Source: Dipteris shenzhenensis
Taxonomy: Eukaryota; Polypodiophyta; Polypodiopsida; Gleicheniales
Length of the DNA stretch: 64,000 nucleotides
Strand: one strand, 5' to 3'
Assembly: GCA_047967505.1 (NCBI GenBank)
Contig: CM106541.1
Below, one piece after another: positions 55,501 to 64,000 of this stretch. The notes under the pieces were generated by a model, which saw only the letters and a list, made by a program, of their open reading frames with translations, was not told the origin of the DNA and did no database searches. Position numbers and translations under genes: made by a program. Within the stretch, counting starts at the first letter, position 1; each line of letters opens with the position of its first letter.

Positions 55501-58474
55501 GTTAGGGGACCCTAGGCTTGAGGGAAGTAGGCTAAGGTGGGTCTAGAAGACAAGGACGCCCGTTGGCTATATTTAGCCAAGGGCACTTTCCATAATGCAA
55601 GATGCTCTTCTATATAAGAGTGGCCAAGGCTATTGGGAGTTCATTCAGTGTGCACACACCACTGGATGGTCCGAACTAGATCGAGAGCCTAGACTCCTGC
55701 CATTTACATGATAGATCACAACATGCTATGCCGAAAGGCTCCTTGGGAATAGGTTATGGTGGTATGGGATGTTGATGCTATAGGCATGGGCTTGTGGAAG
55801 TCTCATCTCTTCTTGGGGGTGGTTGGGAGGTGGATCGCCTACTCGTGATTATCTTATTGTTTTAATAATTACTGTTTTAGACTGTGTTTAGGGTTAAATC
55901 CTAGATGCGGGATCCTACAAAAGAGATGACGCCTCACCCCTAGCCCCAGCTCTCTCATCGCTCTCCCTCGAACCTCTCGCATGGCCCTAACCCCAACCTT
56001 GTGAGCCTCGACCTCCCGTGCCATTGATGGGCGACCCGACCTCTTGTGCCTTAACTTGACCGTGACACACTGCCCTCGCGCACCTCACCTTGGCCCCCAA
56101 CGTGTCTCATGCCACCGCCGACACCCAAACCTCTTGCTCCTCGGCTCAACCACAACGTACTGCCCTCGCGCCGGCACCAGCCTCCCGTGACATCCCTCCC
56201 TCCCCCGAACCTTGCGCATGGCCCCAAACCTCACCCTTGCACTGCCCTCTTGCGGATTGCCCTTGAACCCGCCACCCTCCCTCCCCCGAACTTTGAGAGG
56301 TTGTAACTTTCACATCCGTACTTGGATGGAGGTGATTTGAACTGTTGCGACGGGCACGACATCCTCTTTGAGATGAGAGCATGGGTTTTTCCGAAACTAC
56401 TCGTCCCAAACATCTATTGGGGCTCAATCTTGTATTCCTTGTCTCACTCCTACATCCCTCCCCTTCTATAGCAACGCCATGAACAACCTCCCCCTCCATG
56501 TTTGTGTGCACGATGCACCCTCCGGCCCCTGCATCCCTCCCCTTATATAGCAGCGCCATCAACAACCTCCCCCCTCCATGTGTGTGTGTGCTCAATGCAC
56601 CCCCCTTGTGTGTATGCATGACCCCCCCCCCCTTGCCTGCATGTGCGACCCTTCCCCCACCCCCCCTTGCTCACATGGGCCACCCAACCCCCTGCGTCCA
56701 TGCACGCCCTCCCCCTTGCGCAAATGTGTCCTGCCCCCTTGTGTGCATGAGCAAGACCCCCTCCCCCCTCCGCATGTTCGTCCCCCCCTGCGCGCACATG
56801 CGACCCCCCTTCTCCCGCCCTTGTGCATATGTGGGACCCCCCCTTGCACACATGCGTGATCCCCCCTTTCCCCCATGCGCGCATGTGCCCCTCGCCCTTG
56901 CACGCATGCGTGACATCCCCTCCCTCCCCCTTTGCACACATGCGCACCCCCTGTGTGCATGCACAACCCCCCTCCCCTTGTGTGTATGCGCTCCCCCCCC
57001 CCTACACGCATGTGCGAAACCCCCACCCACTCCATGCCCCCCCCTCCCCCCTGCATGCATGCGCAACCCCCCCCCCTCCCACCCACCCACCCACCTCATG
57101 CGCCACCCCCCCTTTGCGTGCATACATGACCCCCCTCCTTGCGCGCATGCACGCTCCCCCCCGGGCCCCCCCTCCCCCTCCTTGCGTGCATGCGCAACAC
57201 CCTCCCTCCCCCCCTTGCGCCTATGCACGACCCCCCCGGCCCCCATGCACGCATGTGCGAAACCCCCGCCCACCCCATGCCCCCCCTTCCCCCCCGTGCC
57301 CAACACTCCATGCCCCCCCCTCCCCACCCCATGCACCCCCCCCCCCCCCTTTCTTGCGCACATGAGAGAGAGAGAGAGAGAGAGAGAGAGTATAACCTAG
57401 GTGATAAAGCAAGCATGTGAGCATACATGCACGCAAGATTAGTATAATTGTTCAACCAAGCCTATAAAGGGAAAGCTCATGAAAAATGCATGAAAATAGT
57501 AAAAACTGGGTTTCACCTCAACAGAGTTAACTTCATATGTTTGCCCACATGTACAGTCAAGATCCAATGCTTGAATACATGCCTCAGCTACAATGATCCG
57601 GCTGGCCTCACCAACAATCTTGTCCCCTAAAAAGTTTGCAGAAGATTATAAGCTTATTAAGTCTAGAAGAAGATTTGTCACATGTTATCTTTTGTAAATG
57701 CTATTCAGAAATTGCCAACCAGACTGTTAACTTAAGGTACAAACATACAGTTTCCAAACAAATAGAATAAATATAATATATTCCCATTCTGTGAATTTGA
57801 CAATATAGAATATTGCCTGCCTCAAAGCAAGTTGGACAAACCTTGCCCTATCACTACTGAACGCCTTGTGCCTGATGTTGCTTTCAGCAAAGTGTTAACA
57901 TCATAGGAAGTGTATGGTCCATCTGTTAGCCTGCCTGCCCTGTTTTGACATAAAAAGTGAGCAGCAGGCAATAAAAGCATTACTTTAATAACAAAATGAC
58001 TTCCTTGGGTGTTAGCCAGATATCAAACTCACACATTCCCGGCCCCAGTTTTTTAAAGAGTAGCTAAAACAAAAATACCCATGTGCCTGAGTGGCTTAAC
58101 TCATAAACTTCATCCTGCACCTTCCACCTTCCATGTTGGCTTACCTGATTATCGTGTAAGGGATGCCAGAACTTCGCAAGTAGTCTTCTGCCATCTTTTT
58201 GAACTTCAAAACTCCAAAGAGATTCATAATGCTGCAACCAGCATCACAGCACTAGTGTTTATATCATATAAAACTTCATCTTCAAAAATTAGAGGTGATA
58301 TAACGTATTTTGTAGCAAAAAGAAACAATTTCAAGAAGCATGAAATGAATGCCAATGAATAGACTCACTTCCATGGTAACTGATCATATTTTGTTACACC
58401 AATGGAAGACACGAGCACAAATCTTTGAACAGTCTTCGGGAGTGCACTTATCAGATTCCGAACTCCATGCCAAT
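46483..58474 (-). CDS. Atypical short-chain dehydrogenase/reductase, 3' five exons
   Basis: Five minus-strand exons with GT-AG junctions and matching phases encode the C-terminal part of an NAD(P)-binding Rossmann protein of the atypical SDR (NAD(P)H-binding, NmrA-like) family known in plants, often plastid-targeted. Segments in order: WHGVRNLISALPKTV, RFVLVSSIGVTKYDQLPW, IMNLFGVLKFKKMAEDYLRS, RLTDGPYTSYDVNTLLKATS, DKIVGEASRIIVAEACIQAL and GDGPGKDHERWKELFNKAQQ. The Tyr often found before the Lys pair (KYKK) is Phe here (KFKK). Introns are 137, 205, 215 and then 10,968 bp, the last full of transposons. The N-terminal nucleotide-binding exons (GxxGxxG) were not found up to 61.2 kb. All five exons are open with no stops, so the gene is probably functional. 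The substrate is unknown. Confidence 0.93.
47336..47607 (+). repeat. LTR with PBS (47609-47623), partner at 55649
   Basis: The segment from tgtgcacaacactggatggt to cactaca is followed directly by attggtatcagagc, a PBS. A related copy (55649-55919, same orientation, ending cctaca) has about 75-80% identity by eye. The LTR may extend further left, where the two diverge. The element has its internal start on the right (47608-48270, no protein seen), so CopD may be inserted in it. Confidence 0.6.
47624..48341. other. Internal leader-like DNA with hairpin
   Basis: No protein is recognised. A hairpin at 48271-48292 (ggcgagtc, loop gtta, gactcgcc, plus a G-U pair) precedes the polypurine-like tract of CopD (48334-48345, minus GAGGGGGGG). 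The CopD 3' LTR should be here, but I could not define its edges. Confidence 0.5.
48342..51383 (-). pseudogene. Copia element CopD: zinc knuckle to RNase H, heavily decayed
   Basis: Reading minus from 51383: the gag zinc knuckle, degenerate (CYYYNNQGHYAKDFPKR, two Cys replaced); protease-region pieces (INDVLHVPQLAKNLLSV); integrase (DNGGEYRNQAFYNF, VVPYMPEQNG); integrase C-terminus (LRMLGCLVFTHVP); RT pieces (RFKARLVRSFFTQTKGADDI, MAFLHGD); and RNase H (GFADSNWSRDTEDC, SSTEAAYILLY, KHVGTQYHF, ADLFTKALPKDQF), ending at 48342. Nearly every domain needs a frame change. The gag N-terminal part is at 54684-55500, beyond GypB. Confidence 0.88.
51384..52142 (+). repeat. GypB left LTR, truncated
   Basis: It matches 53238 onward from tgataggacaaaac to caacggggtgtgatg, then breaks directly into integrase-side sequence. 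It lacks a roughly 85-bp segment present in the right LTR (53452-53536) and has a roughly 90-bp segment (51830-51920) that the right LTR lacks. Confidence 0.85.
52159..53170 (+). pseudogene. GypB integrase
   Basis: The frame MSCLQCQQMSKRIL holds the last pair of the zinc-binding region. The core follows: KWGVDAIGPLPMTARENC, TAVDYLTRWAEARAV, RFGVPLEMLSDRGPGF and, after a stop at 52534, NGMNENFN. The three acidic residues (D, D, E) are there. The C-terminal region (LVLRYTSSLDSTFKKKF, GPFRVTKKFKNGSYQLENLD) follows in other frames. There is no chromodomain, so it is of the non-chromoviral (Tat/Athila-like) type by my reading. Confidence 0.85.
53238..54678 (+). repeat. GypB right LTR
   Basis: 1441 bp from TGATAGG to CTATCT; the last base of the expected CTATCA differs. 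Contains an A-run (53987-53996), gtgtacgggctgtcaacggg (53951), and a U5-like region (54480-54678). Confidence 0.75.
54679..55510 (-). pseudogene. CopD Gag, N-terminal part
   Basis: From about 55505 the minus strand encodes GPNYTLWKWKICMVLEEKDL (a Copia gag start block), WAIVNGNE, DLGGDACKPDCESAHEVWEL, LRTIYKERDV and LRSMPLIMTIEGKGDD. An open frame of 228 codons starts at the ATG at 55460, but the conserved block extends upstream of it, so the true start was further right and is lost. It runs into the GACGT target site at 54679-54683 and resumes at 51383. Confidence 0.85.
55649..55919 (+). repeat. LTR related to 47336-47607
   Basis: tgtgcacacaccactggatgg to gatcctaca; a TATA-like ctatataagagt lies upstream at 55609, so the LTR probably starts further left, near 55510. 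It may be the 3' partner of the left copy, with CopD and GypB between them. Confidence 0.55.
55920..56489. other. C-rich DNA, no gene
   Basis: Pyrimidine-biased sequence with a partial repetition (cgtgacacactgccctcgcgc at 56062 and acgtactgccctcgcgccgg at 56153). No recognisable protein in either strand. Confidence 0.45.
56490..57360. repeat. C-tract minisatellite (G-rich in SDR pre-mRNA)
   Basis: About 870 bp of imperfect units of roughly 20-40 bp, each a run of five or more C followed by an alternating purine-pyrimidine word such as ttgcgcgcatgc. Frames of up to 300 codons on both strands are compositional. It lies 156-1026 nt past the 5' splice site at 57516, and its G-rich strand is the transcribed RNA. 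Confidence 0.9.
57361..57516. repeat. (GA)n run and start of the long intron
   Basis: (AG)n at 57365-57390, then intron sequence up to the exon donor at 57516. Confidence 0.7.
57517..57626 (-). CDS. SDR gene, exon fourth from the right
   Basis: 110 bp, encoding DKIVGEASRIIVAEA to YEVNSVE. Acceptor TTTTTAG, donor GAG/GTGAAA. The 10,968-bp intron starts here. Confidence 0.92.
57842..57939 (-). CDS. SDR gene, exon third from the right
   Basis: 98 bp encoding AGRLTDGPYTSYDVNTLLKA through SVVIGQ. Acceptor AAAACAG, donor CAAG/GTTTGT. Related proteins have Pro where this one has the first Ala. Confidence 0.92.
58145..58231 (-). CDS. SDR gene, exon second from the right
   Basis: 87 bp encoding IMNLFGVLKFKKMAEDYLRS through IPYTII. 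Acceptor TTGCAG, donor ATCAG/GTAAGC. Confidence 0.93.
58369..58474 (-). CDS. SDR gene, first exon found in the window
   Basis: 106 bp encoding WHGVRNLISALPKTV through DQLPW. Donor GGAA/GTGAGT. Acceptor ATGCAAG at 58475-58481 fits the family alignment, though its pyrimidine tract is poor. Confidence 0.88.
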
Positions 58475-58599
58475 CTTGCATAATGAAATTGTTTCAAAGC
58501 ATTGTTAGTTTGGTGCACTACATCACAACTTTAACCAATAATAGAAGTGTGGAACTAGCTTAAAAAAGGTCACAACCCAGGGATTAAGCCAGAACTATC

Positions 58600-59225
58600 A
58601 AGCAAGTTAAACTATTTGGCATTTACTGTGTATAACCTCTAGATCAAATTTAAATTATAATTTATTAATACACCTTAAATATGCAAAGGGGCAGATCACA
58701 GTTTAGAGGGAAGTCCCAAGAAAGAGGGAAGAATACACTAAAGTGAAATTTTATAATTGTTTCTATTTGCAATGGTGTATATGTATATGATGATGTGTAT
58801 AATAACATGGCATTCCGCTCCCATTCCCATTCCCTAGCTTTTCCCTGTTCCCATTCTAAGAGGTGTTGGCATTCCGCTTGGCATTCTTATTCCAACTAAG
58901 TTGAGGAGATTTTTCCAAGGAAGGCACAACCTTTCTCGATTCTTGAATTTGTGTGAATGTTAAACTATTTGGCATTTAATGTGTATAATCTCTAGATCAA
59001 ATTTGAATTATAATTTAATAATACTCTAAAAGTGAAATTCTATAATTGTTTCTCTCTTTGCAATGGTATATGATGATGTGTATAATGATGTGGCATTCCA
59101 TTCCCATTCCCTAGCTTTTCCCCATTCCCATTCTAAGAGGGGTTGGCATTCCGTTGGGCATTCTTATTCCAACTAACTAAGCTGAGGAGAGTTTTCCAAG
59201 GAAGGAACAATCTTTCTCGTCTCAC
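58600..59225. repeat. Direct duplication of about 300-350 bp
   Basis: Sequence starting ttaaactatttggcattta (58608) recurs at 58960, and the cattcccattccctagctttt block (58823) recurs at 59103. The shared content and order show one duplicated unit with later indels. It lies upstream of the known SDR exons. Confidence 0.85.
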
Positions 59226-61255
59226 AAAGGACTGGCTCTAATAATTAGATATTTCAAATGAAGGCAAAGACATTATATATGGTGGAGATCGATAAAGAAG
59301 TTGACGCATCATTGTGGTGGCAAAGAAGATCATAAGATGATAGAAATAATACAGCAAACAGTAATAGGAAGACATCTACCATGTGTGCTGTTTTCATCTA
59401 CACATGTAATGGAACCAAGGTCTTCAATGAAATGGGGATGCACACTGCCAAGCCTAAAAAGTACTTGACTATCTCATCACAAGTCCACATGAAGTTCACT
59501 CTTGAGAGACTTCAACATAGGACACTCTCTTTCTTGATCAAAGGGGTAATATGGAACGTAACTTTCATTAAAAATAAAAAAGTCCCATGAATGAAGCTAG
59601 ATTGCAACAAATCTTATGTGTTAAAACAACAGTTGCAGCAGGCTCTAAATAGCCTAGGGATTGCAAGGGTGTGAACAACAAATGGACAAAGACCTTGACA
59701 GAAATAGCCCCAACTTGTTTCGAAGCAAACAGAGAAGTAAGCAAATGTCATGCAACAACTGCTTGACACACACTTGCAAAGCAATCAGGGCAACCTGGAA
59801 GGCAGCAAACAGAGAGAAAAATACATCCAAGGAAAGAGCATGCAAGATTATGAGTCTCAGGTCAATGCCCCACATGTCAGCCTCTATATGAAGATGACAT
59901 CAGCGCTAGACACCTTTTGATCCACATTGGAGTTAGATTGGACCGATGCATGTGCAATGCGAGCACTGCATGCAATGCATAGGAGGGTGTGGAATCCCAA
60001 GGGGGACAGCCACATGATGCTCATCAAAGAGCTGGGCTGCCATTTCTGCAGCAAAGAGGCTGCCATATGGGTAGCATGCAAGGCTTCCATATTGGAAGAT
60101 TTATGCCCAGCTAAATGGCTGGAAGCCTGGAGATGGGGCATTTACAGGCTCGACCATAGTCCTTCATTAGGCCACCTACGGTTTGGGATATTCAGGGGGC
60201 TACATTAGGCGACCTGGGGCCTGTCATAAGTCTCGACTAATGGGGACAAAATTAGGCCACCTGGGGGTCAGGATAGTCAGGGAGGTGATTGGCCATTAGG
60301 TCAGCACTGGAGCTGGTATATGGAGGAGAAGGTCAGGCCTACAAGGTCCGCCAGATCTAGTGGTCACGTATCTTAGGACCAGGTCTGCCCTCTACAAGGG
60401 CCTGGTTGGCCAGCAGCAAGGGGGCTGGACCAAGTGCCACCTCTATATAATGAACCATTTGGGGGTTCACTCTCTCAAGCCCCAGAGTCTGATGAAGCGT
60501 CACTAAAGGAACATAGACCAGGAGGGAGTGTGGTGCTCAGTTTGGTGCAGTCATAGGGCTGCAGGTATTGCAGTGGTAGGCTGCCCACGAGAAGTACTTC
60601 CTGGTGACAGTTTGTACCAAATGAGCCCTCAAATTAGAAAAACATAATCAATGACATGCTTTTCCTGCCTACATTGCTGTGCATTACATCTACTTGTGTG
60701 CCGCTGTCAGGAGAGAGAGGTCTGAATGTTAGTGTGATCAATGGGAACCCATCATGTTGGCAGAGGGACTAGTGAGGTATAAGCTGCCCCATTACATCTG
60801 GCAGAGTCCAGAAGATCTACTCCTCCATCACTTGATGGGAGAAGGCCCTTTGCATCAAGAAAGATGGCTTCGACATCGGTGAAGTGGCCCTTTGAGAAGT
60901 TAAGTCACAAGGTTTGAATTTCAGTTTGCAGATTCCAGATTTGTCTACATCATATCGTCATACTTTTGTCAAAGTTTAGAGTGATATCATCATCTGATGA
61001 TCCAGTCAAGCTCACACTTCTTCACCCATCAATGACAACTTTGCAAGATAAAAAGGGATACCATGAAGCTTTTGTGAAGGAACCAGCTGTATCTTGGGTA
61101 AGGGAAATCTCAATTTGATAAAGCAATGTTATGCTCAAGTTGAGATAACACGACCTCGGAGGGATCAGTGGACATTTTCCTTTAGAGGATCAATTGTCGC
61201 ATTAGCACTTCATGTAAATGGTCAAAGGAATCAATGTCAAGGTCCTTGACGAGGG
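59226..61255. other. No gene recognised; promoter-like stretch
   Basis: Expected to hold upstream SDR exons or intron, but I found none. 60100-60600 is G-rich with a ctatataatgaacc TATA-like box at 60443 and looks like an LTR promoter region. Frames here are short. Confidence 0.4.
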
Positions 61256-62690
61256 TGTTATGGCACGGACTAGATGGGTCTAAGGCTATGGGTCTTAAAT
61301 GCATTAAAATGTGTAAATGTGCCTAGGGGCAAGTGAATTTGATGTGCTCCCAAGAGAGGGGTAAAAGATGTATTTAAAAGGTACCCTAGAATGATGACAT
61401 GTGGCGGGCTAGATCCATCTAGGGAAATGGGGCTTTGTGGATTAGCATGCAAGTTTTACAAAAACCTATGTAAATTTTTCACGTATGTATGCAGACACAG
61501 AGATTTGGTTGGGTGGTTAAAGAGCGTGCCATCACCCGTGTTGATATCAGAGCACAATGTTTGGTGATTGTCGTGGTTTGGAGCTTGACATGCTAACAAT
61601 GAATTGAGATCGGAGGGATTTGGTGTTATCTTTCGTCATTGATTTGAAGGCATGGAAGACGAGATTATAGGAGCTCACGACTGCAGATAGAGAGCTATTT
61701 TGTCTCATGGGCTTGGTGGGGGAAATGGGCGTGAGATCGTCTGGGAGAAGAAACGACAAAAAGGTTTCCGTACGGTGGTCAAGAGCCTGTGAGCACAAGC
61801 TAGATTTGCAATTATAGGCCAGAAAAGTATTCTGATCGGATGTCTAACAGTAGTTCTGATATCATAGAGACCTGGTTACACAAATGGGATGAGGATTTCG
61901 TCATTTGTGAAATCAAGAATGATATGAAGAAAATCCGTGAGGCCATCCACATGTTTAATGAGGCAACGGATAGATGGTGGATAAAACAGCAGAAGGATGG
62001 AGTGGCATCCACTACTTGGGAGGGGTTCAAAACAGAATTTAGAAAACACTTCTTATCTCCTGACGAAGCATCCCAAGCTTGGGATCAATATAGAAATTTT
62101 GGTCAGAGAAATTTATCAGTGGCTGAATACATTGATAAGTTTAGAGAAAGTGTAATGAAAGTTTATGAACCTGTACCTCTATCGGTGTAGGTAAAAGATT
62201 TTATCTTCAGATTGAACGATCGGATCAAGATGGAAGTTCGGGCTAAGTACACGAACACACTAGACGAAGCAATTGCCATAGCCTTGAACTACGAGGATGC
62301 CAAAGGAAACAGACCAAGTGGGTTTGTGCAGGTTGGGACTCAGTATGAGTACCCGAAGGAAACTGGGTTTAAGAAGAAGTAGGTTAGCAAAGGGAGTGCC
62401 TCACAACCTAGTGGCCAAGCCAAGTAGGCGAAGCCAGTTAAGACTCCTTCTAAACCAAGTACCACCATTGGAGTGAAAAGAAAAGTAACACCAATGGCAG
62501 CCCAGGCTTGGTCGAAGTCTTCTTTGACCCCAGAGCAAAAAGAAAAAAGCGAGGAGATAAGGCTTGTGTTTTGGATGCCTTTAGCCTCATTAGTGGAAAG
62601 ATTGTCCATGAAACAAGGATCGTCGAATGGCTGAGATGGTGATCTCAGAATGTGACGTGGAGAAATTGAACAAGAGCTCGTTATATAGTG
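61256..62690 (+). pseudogene. Gypsy gag with possible LTR and PBS
   Basis: The frame from ATG 61840 (MSNSSSDIIETWLHKWDED) encodes a Retrotrans_gag domain: FNEATDRWWIKQQKDG, WEGFKTEFRKHFL, FGQRNLSVAEYIDKFRES and, past a stop at 62188, FRLNDRIKMEVRAKYTNTL. The upstream side has ttgatatcagagc at 61541, a near-PBS, and TGTTATGGCACGG at 61256, a possible LTR start. ccgtacggtgg occurs in the leader (61769). The gag region decays after 62380 and is cut by the C-rich tract at 62700. Confidence 0.75.
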
Positions 62691-62699
62691 TTGGAGCGC

Positions 62700-63390
62700 T
62701 CCTGCGAGCTTCCCTCTCCCCATCGCTAGCTACCTCCACTCCCTAGCCCCCCCCCCCCCCGCCGCGACCACCCCCCGCCCCCCGTCTCTCCACCCTCGCC
62801 TTCCGCTCGCCATCCCCCTCACCCGCCGCCTCGCTCACCCACCACCCATCCCTCCGCCTCGCTCGCCGCCTCCCATCCCCCGCCCCCTGCCTCTTCGCCC
62901 TCGCCCCCCCGCCCGCCCTCGCTCACCCGCCCCCCTCGCTCGCTCGACCCGCCCCTCGCTCACTCCACCCGACCCCCTCGCTCCCCGCCTCCATCCCGCT
63001 CCCCCCCGTCCCCCGCGCCCTCACCCGCCTCTCCGCCACTCCGCCTTCCACCCCCCCTCGCCTCCATTCCGCTCCCCCCGCTTCCTTCCGCTCCACCTTT
63101 TTTTTTTTTTTTTTTTTCGCCCCCCCCCGCCTCCACTCCGCTCCCCCGCCCTCCGATTCACCCCTCCGCCCCCGCCACATCACCCCCGCCCCCCCCGCCC
63201 TCCCGCGCCACCCGCCTGCCCCGTACCCTTCACCCCGCCTCGCCCGACCCCCCCCCCCGTTCACCCACCTCGCTTCGCCCGCCCCTCTGCTTCACTTCAC
63301 CACCCCGCCTCCACCCTCCGCCTCCGCCACCATCCCTTCCATACCCAGGCGCCATCCTCCCGCTTCGTCTCCCCTTTTGGGGTGGCAGCC
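62700..63390 (+). repeat. Pyrimidine-rich 5' tract of LINE L6
   Basis: C/T-rich, about 690 bp of cgcctcc, ctcgctc, ccgcccc words with a T-run (63099-63118). It interrupts Gypsy gag and leads to an ORF1 ATG at 63428. Confidence 0.7.
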
Positions 63391-63427
63391 TGTTCTTCAT
63401 CGGAAGCTTGCAGTTAGTCTTGGCGGT

Positions 63428-64000
63428 ATGGCGGCCCCCTGCCCGGATCCGGAGGCCCAGTCGGACCCTCCCTCTCCAGATGCCTACCGCGTTATCCTGA
63501 CAGAGCAACAATCATCTCGTGTGCAGGAGGTTGCCACTGACTTTGCCCGTACCTCTGTTTACGGTAGAGTCATTGGACACTCTCCCTCCAGAGCAACCAT
63601 CAGGGACTGGCTCCAGTCCACTCTCCTGCTAGAGGATGGCCATATTGAGGAGGTGGCCCTTATGGGAAGGGGCATCTTCTGGCTCAAACTCTCCAATGAG
63701 AAAGCTGCGAGCAACCTGATTGCCGGTTCCCCCACATCGGTGGATGGAAAGATTATCATGATAGTCCCGTGGTACCGTGGATTCAGCACAGCAGATTTTG
63801 ATGTTCGGTTCCGTATACCTCGCCACCCAGTGACACTAGTTTTTCCAGGGCTTGCTGCTGAGCTGCGGCCGATTGTCAGGGACTTGGGCTCCCATTTTGG
63901 ATGGGTTATGCACGACACCTTCGCCGATGTGGTGACCACGGCAGGAGCCCCCCGTGTCCGAGTGGCTGTGGCAGACCCTGCGACCCTCCCTGCAGTGATC
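63428..64000 (+). CDS. LINE L6 ORF1, DUF4283, runs off the window
   Basis: An uninterrupted 191-codon frame from MAAPCPDPEAQSDPP has the DUF4283 fold: YGRVIGHSPSRATIRDWLQS, VALMGRGIFWLKLSNEKAA, IMIVPWYRGFSTADFD and VTLVFPGLAAELRPIV. It shares the start MAAP and the order of motifs with L2 at 19940. The knuckle and ORF2 would follow to the right. It is the best-preserved LINE frame in the window; a role in binding LINE RNA is known for the family. Confidence 0.88.
   Translation, partial: MAAPCPDPEAQSDPPSPDAYRVILTEQQSSRVQEVATDFARTSVYGRVIGHSPSRATIRDWLQSTLLLEDGHIEEVALMGRGIFWLKLSNEKAASNLIAGSPTSVDGKIIMIVPWYRGFSTADFDVRFRIPRHPVTLVFPGLAAELRPIVRDLGSHFGWVMHDTFADVVTTAGAPRVRVAVADPATLPAVI

Noticed and set aside
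56498-57400. 300-codon plus-strand open frame rich in Cys, His and Pro
   Set aside because: It follows from C-tract repeats that lack stop codons; other frames on both strands are open too.
59884-60208. Frames on both strands, considered as upstream SDR exons
   Set aside because: Neither encodes the expected nucleotide-binding or middle segments of the SDR family, and splice sites do not fit.

Overview
This is plant nuclear DNA, almost entirely transposable elements. Ty1/Copia elements with tRNA-iMet-type primer-binding sites, Ty3/Gypsy chromovirus remnants, L1-type LINEs with DUF4283/CCHC ORF1 proteins, and hAT (BED/DUF659) remnants are all present. One conserved plant-type host gene shares the window with them. 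Its last intron is about 11 kb and packed with nested retrotransposons. Together with the very high element density, this suggests a large-genome vascular plant such as a fern or gymnosperm. The sequence alone does not settle the species.

1-13.3 kb is a nest at least three deep. A plus-strand Gypsy element (GypA) is split by a minus-strand Copia element (CopB, 215-11828). CopB is itself split by a young minus-strand Copia element (CopA, 662-6573) with 199/200 identical LTRs and an exact AAACT target-site duplication. CopB also carries an 875-bp unclassified insertion in its protease/integrase junction.

13.3-25 kb holds LINE copies (L1, L2, L3) with very pyrimidine-rich 5' regions, a decayed hAT transposase gene (17.07-19.26 kb), a second BED-finger fragment (minus, 20.9-21.3 kb), and a Gypsy integrase C-terminus plus chromodomain and 3' LTR (23.6-25 kb). 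That last piece may be the far end of GypA.

25-39.6 kb is mostly non-coding. Its best features are LINE 3' ends and a LINE with the inverted structure expected from twin priming (28.25-31.8 kb). Compound microsatellites, several tandem duplications, a Copia gag fragment and a Gypsy integrase fragment make up the rest.

39.65-45.77 kb is a complete but mutated Copia element (CopC) with 237-bp LTRs about 6% apart.

46.48-58.47 kb carries five 3' exons of a minus-strand host gene for an atypical short-chain dehydrogenase/reductase. Its 10,968-bp last intron contains a decayed minus-strand Copia (CopD), split by a Gypsy element (GypB, TSD GACGT). It also holds a pair of related LTRs and a C-tract minisatellite that is G-rich in the pre-mRNA. 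Upstream exons were not found and may lie beyond the window.

58.5-64 kb has a local duplication, a Gypsy gag remnant, and a LINE ORF1 (L6) that runs off the window.

The most unusual signals are clusters of CCGTAC/GTACGG motifs (the core recognised by SBP-box/SPL factors) in the leaders of several unrelated LTR elements, strong dyad symmetries inside Copia LTRs, the twin-primed LINE, and the nesting geometry that can be read codon by codon.
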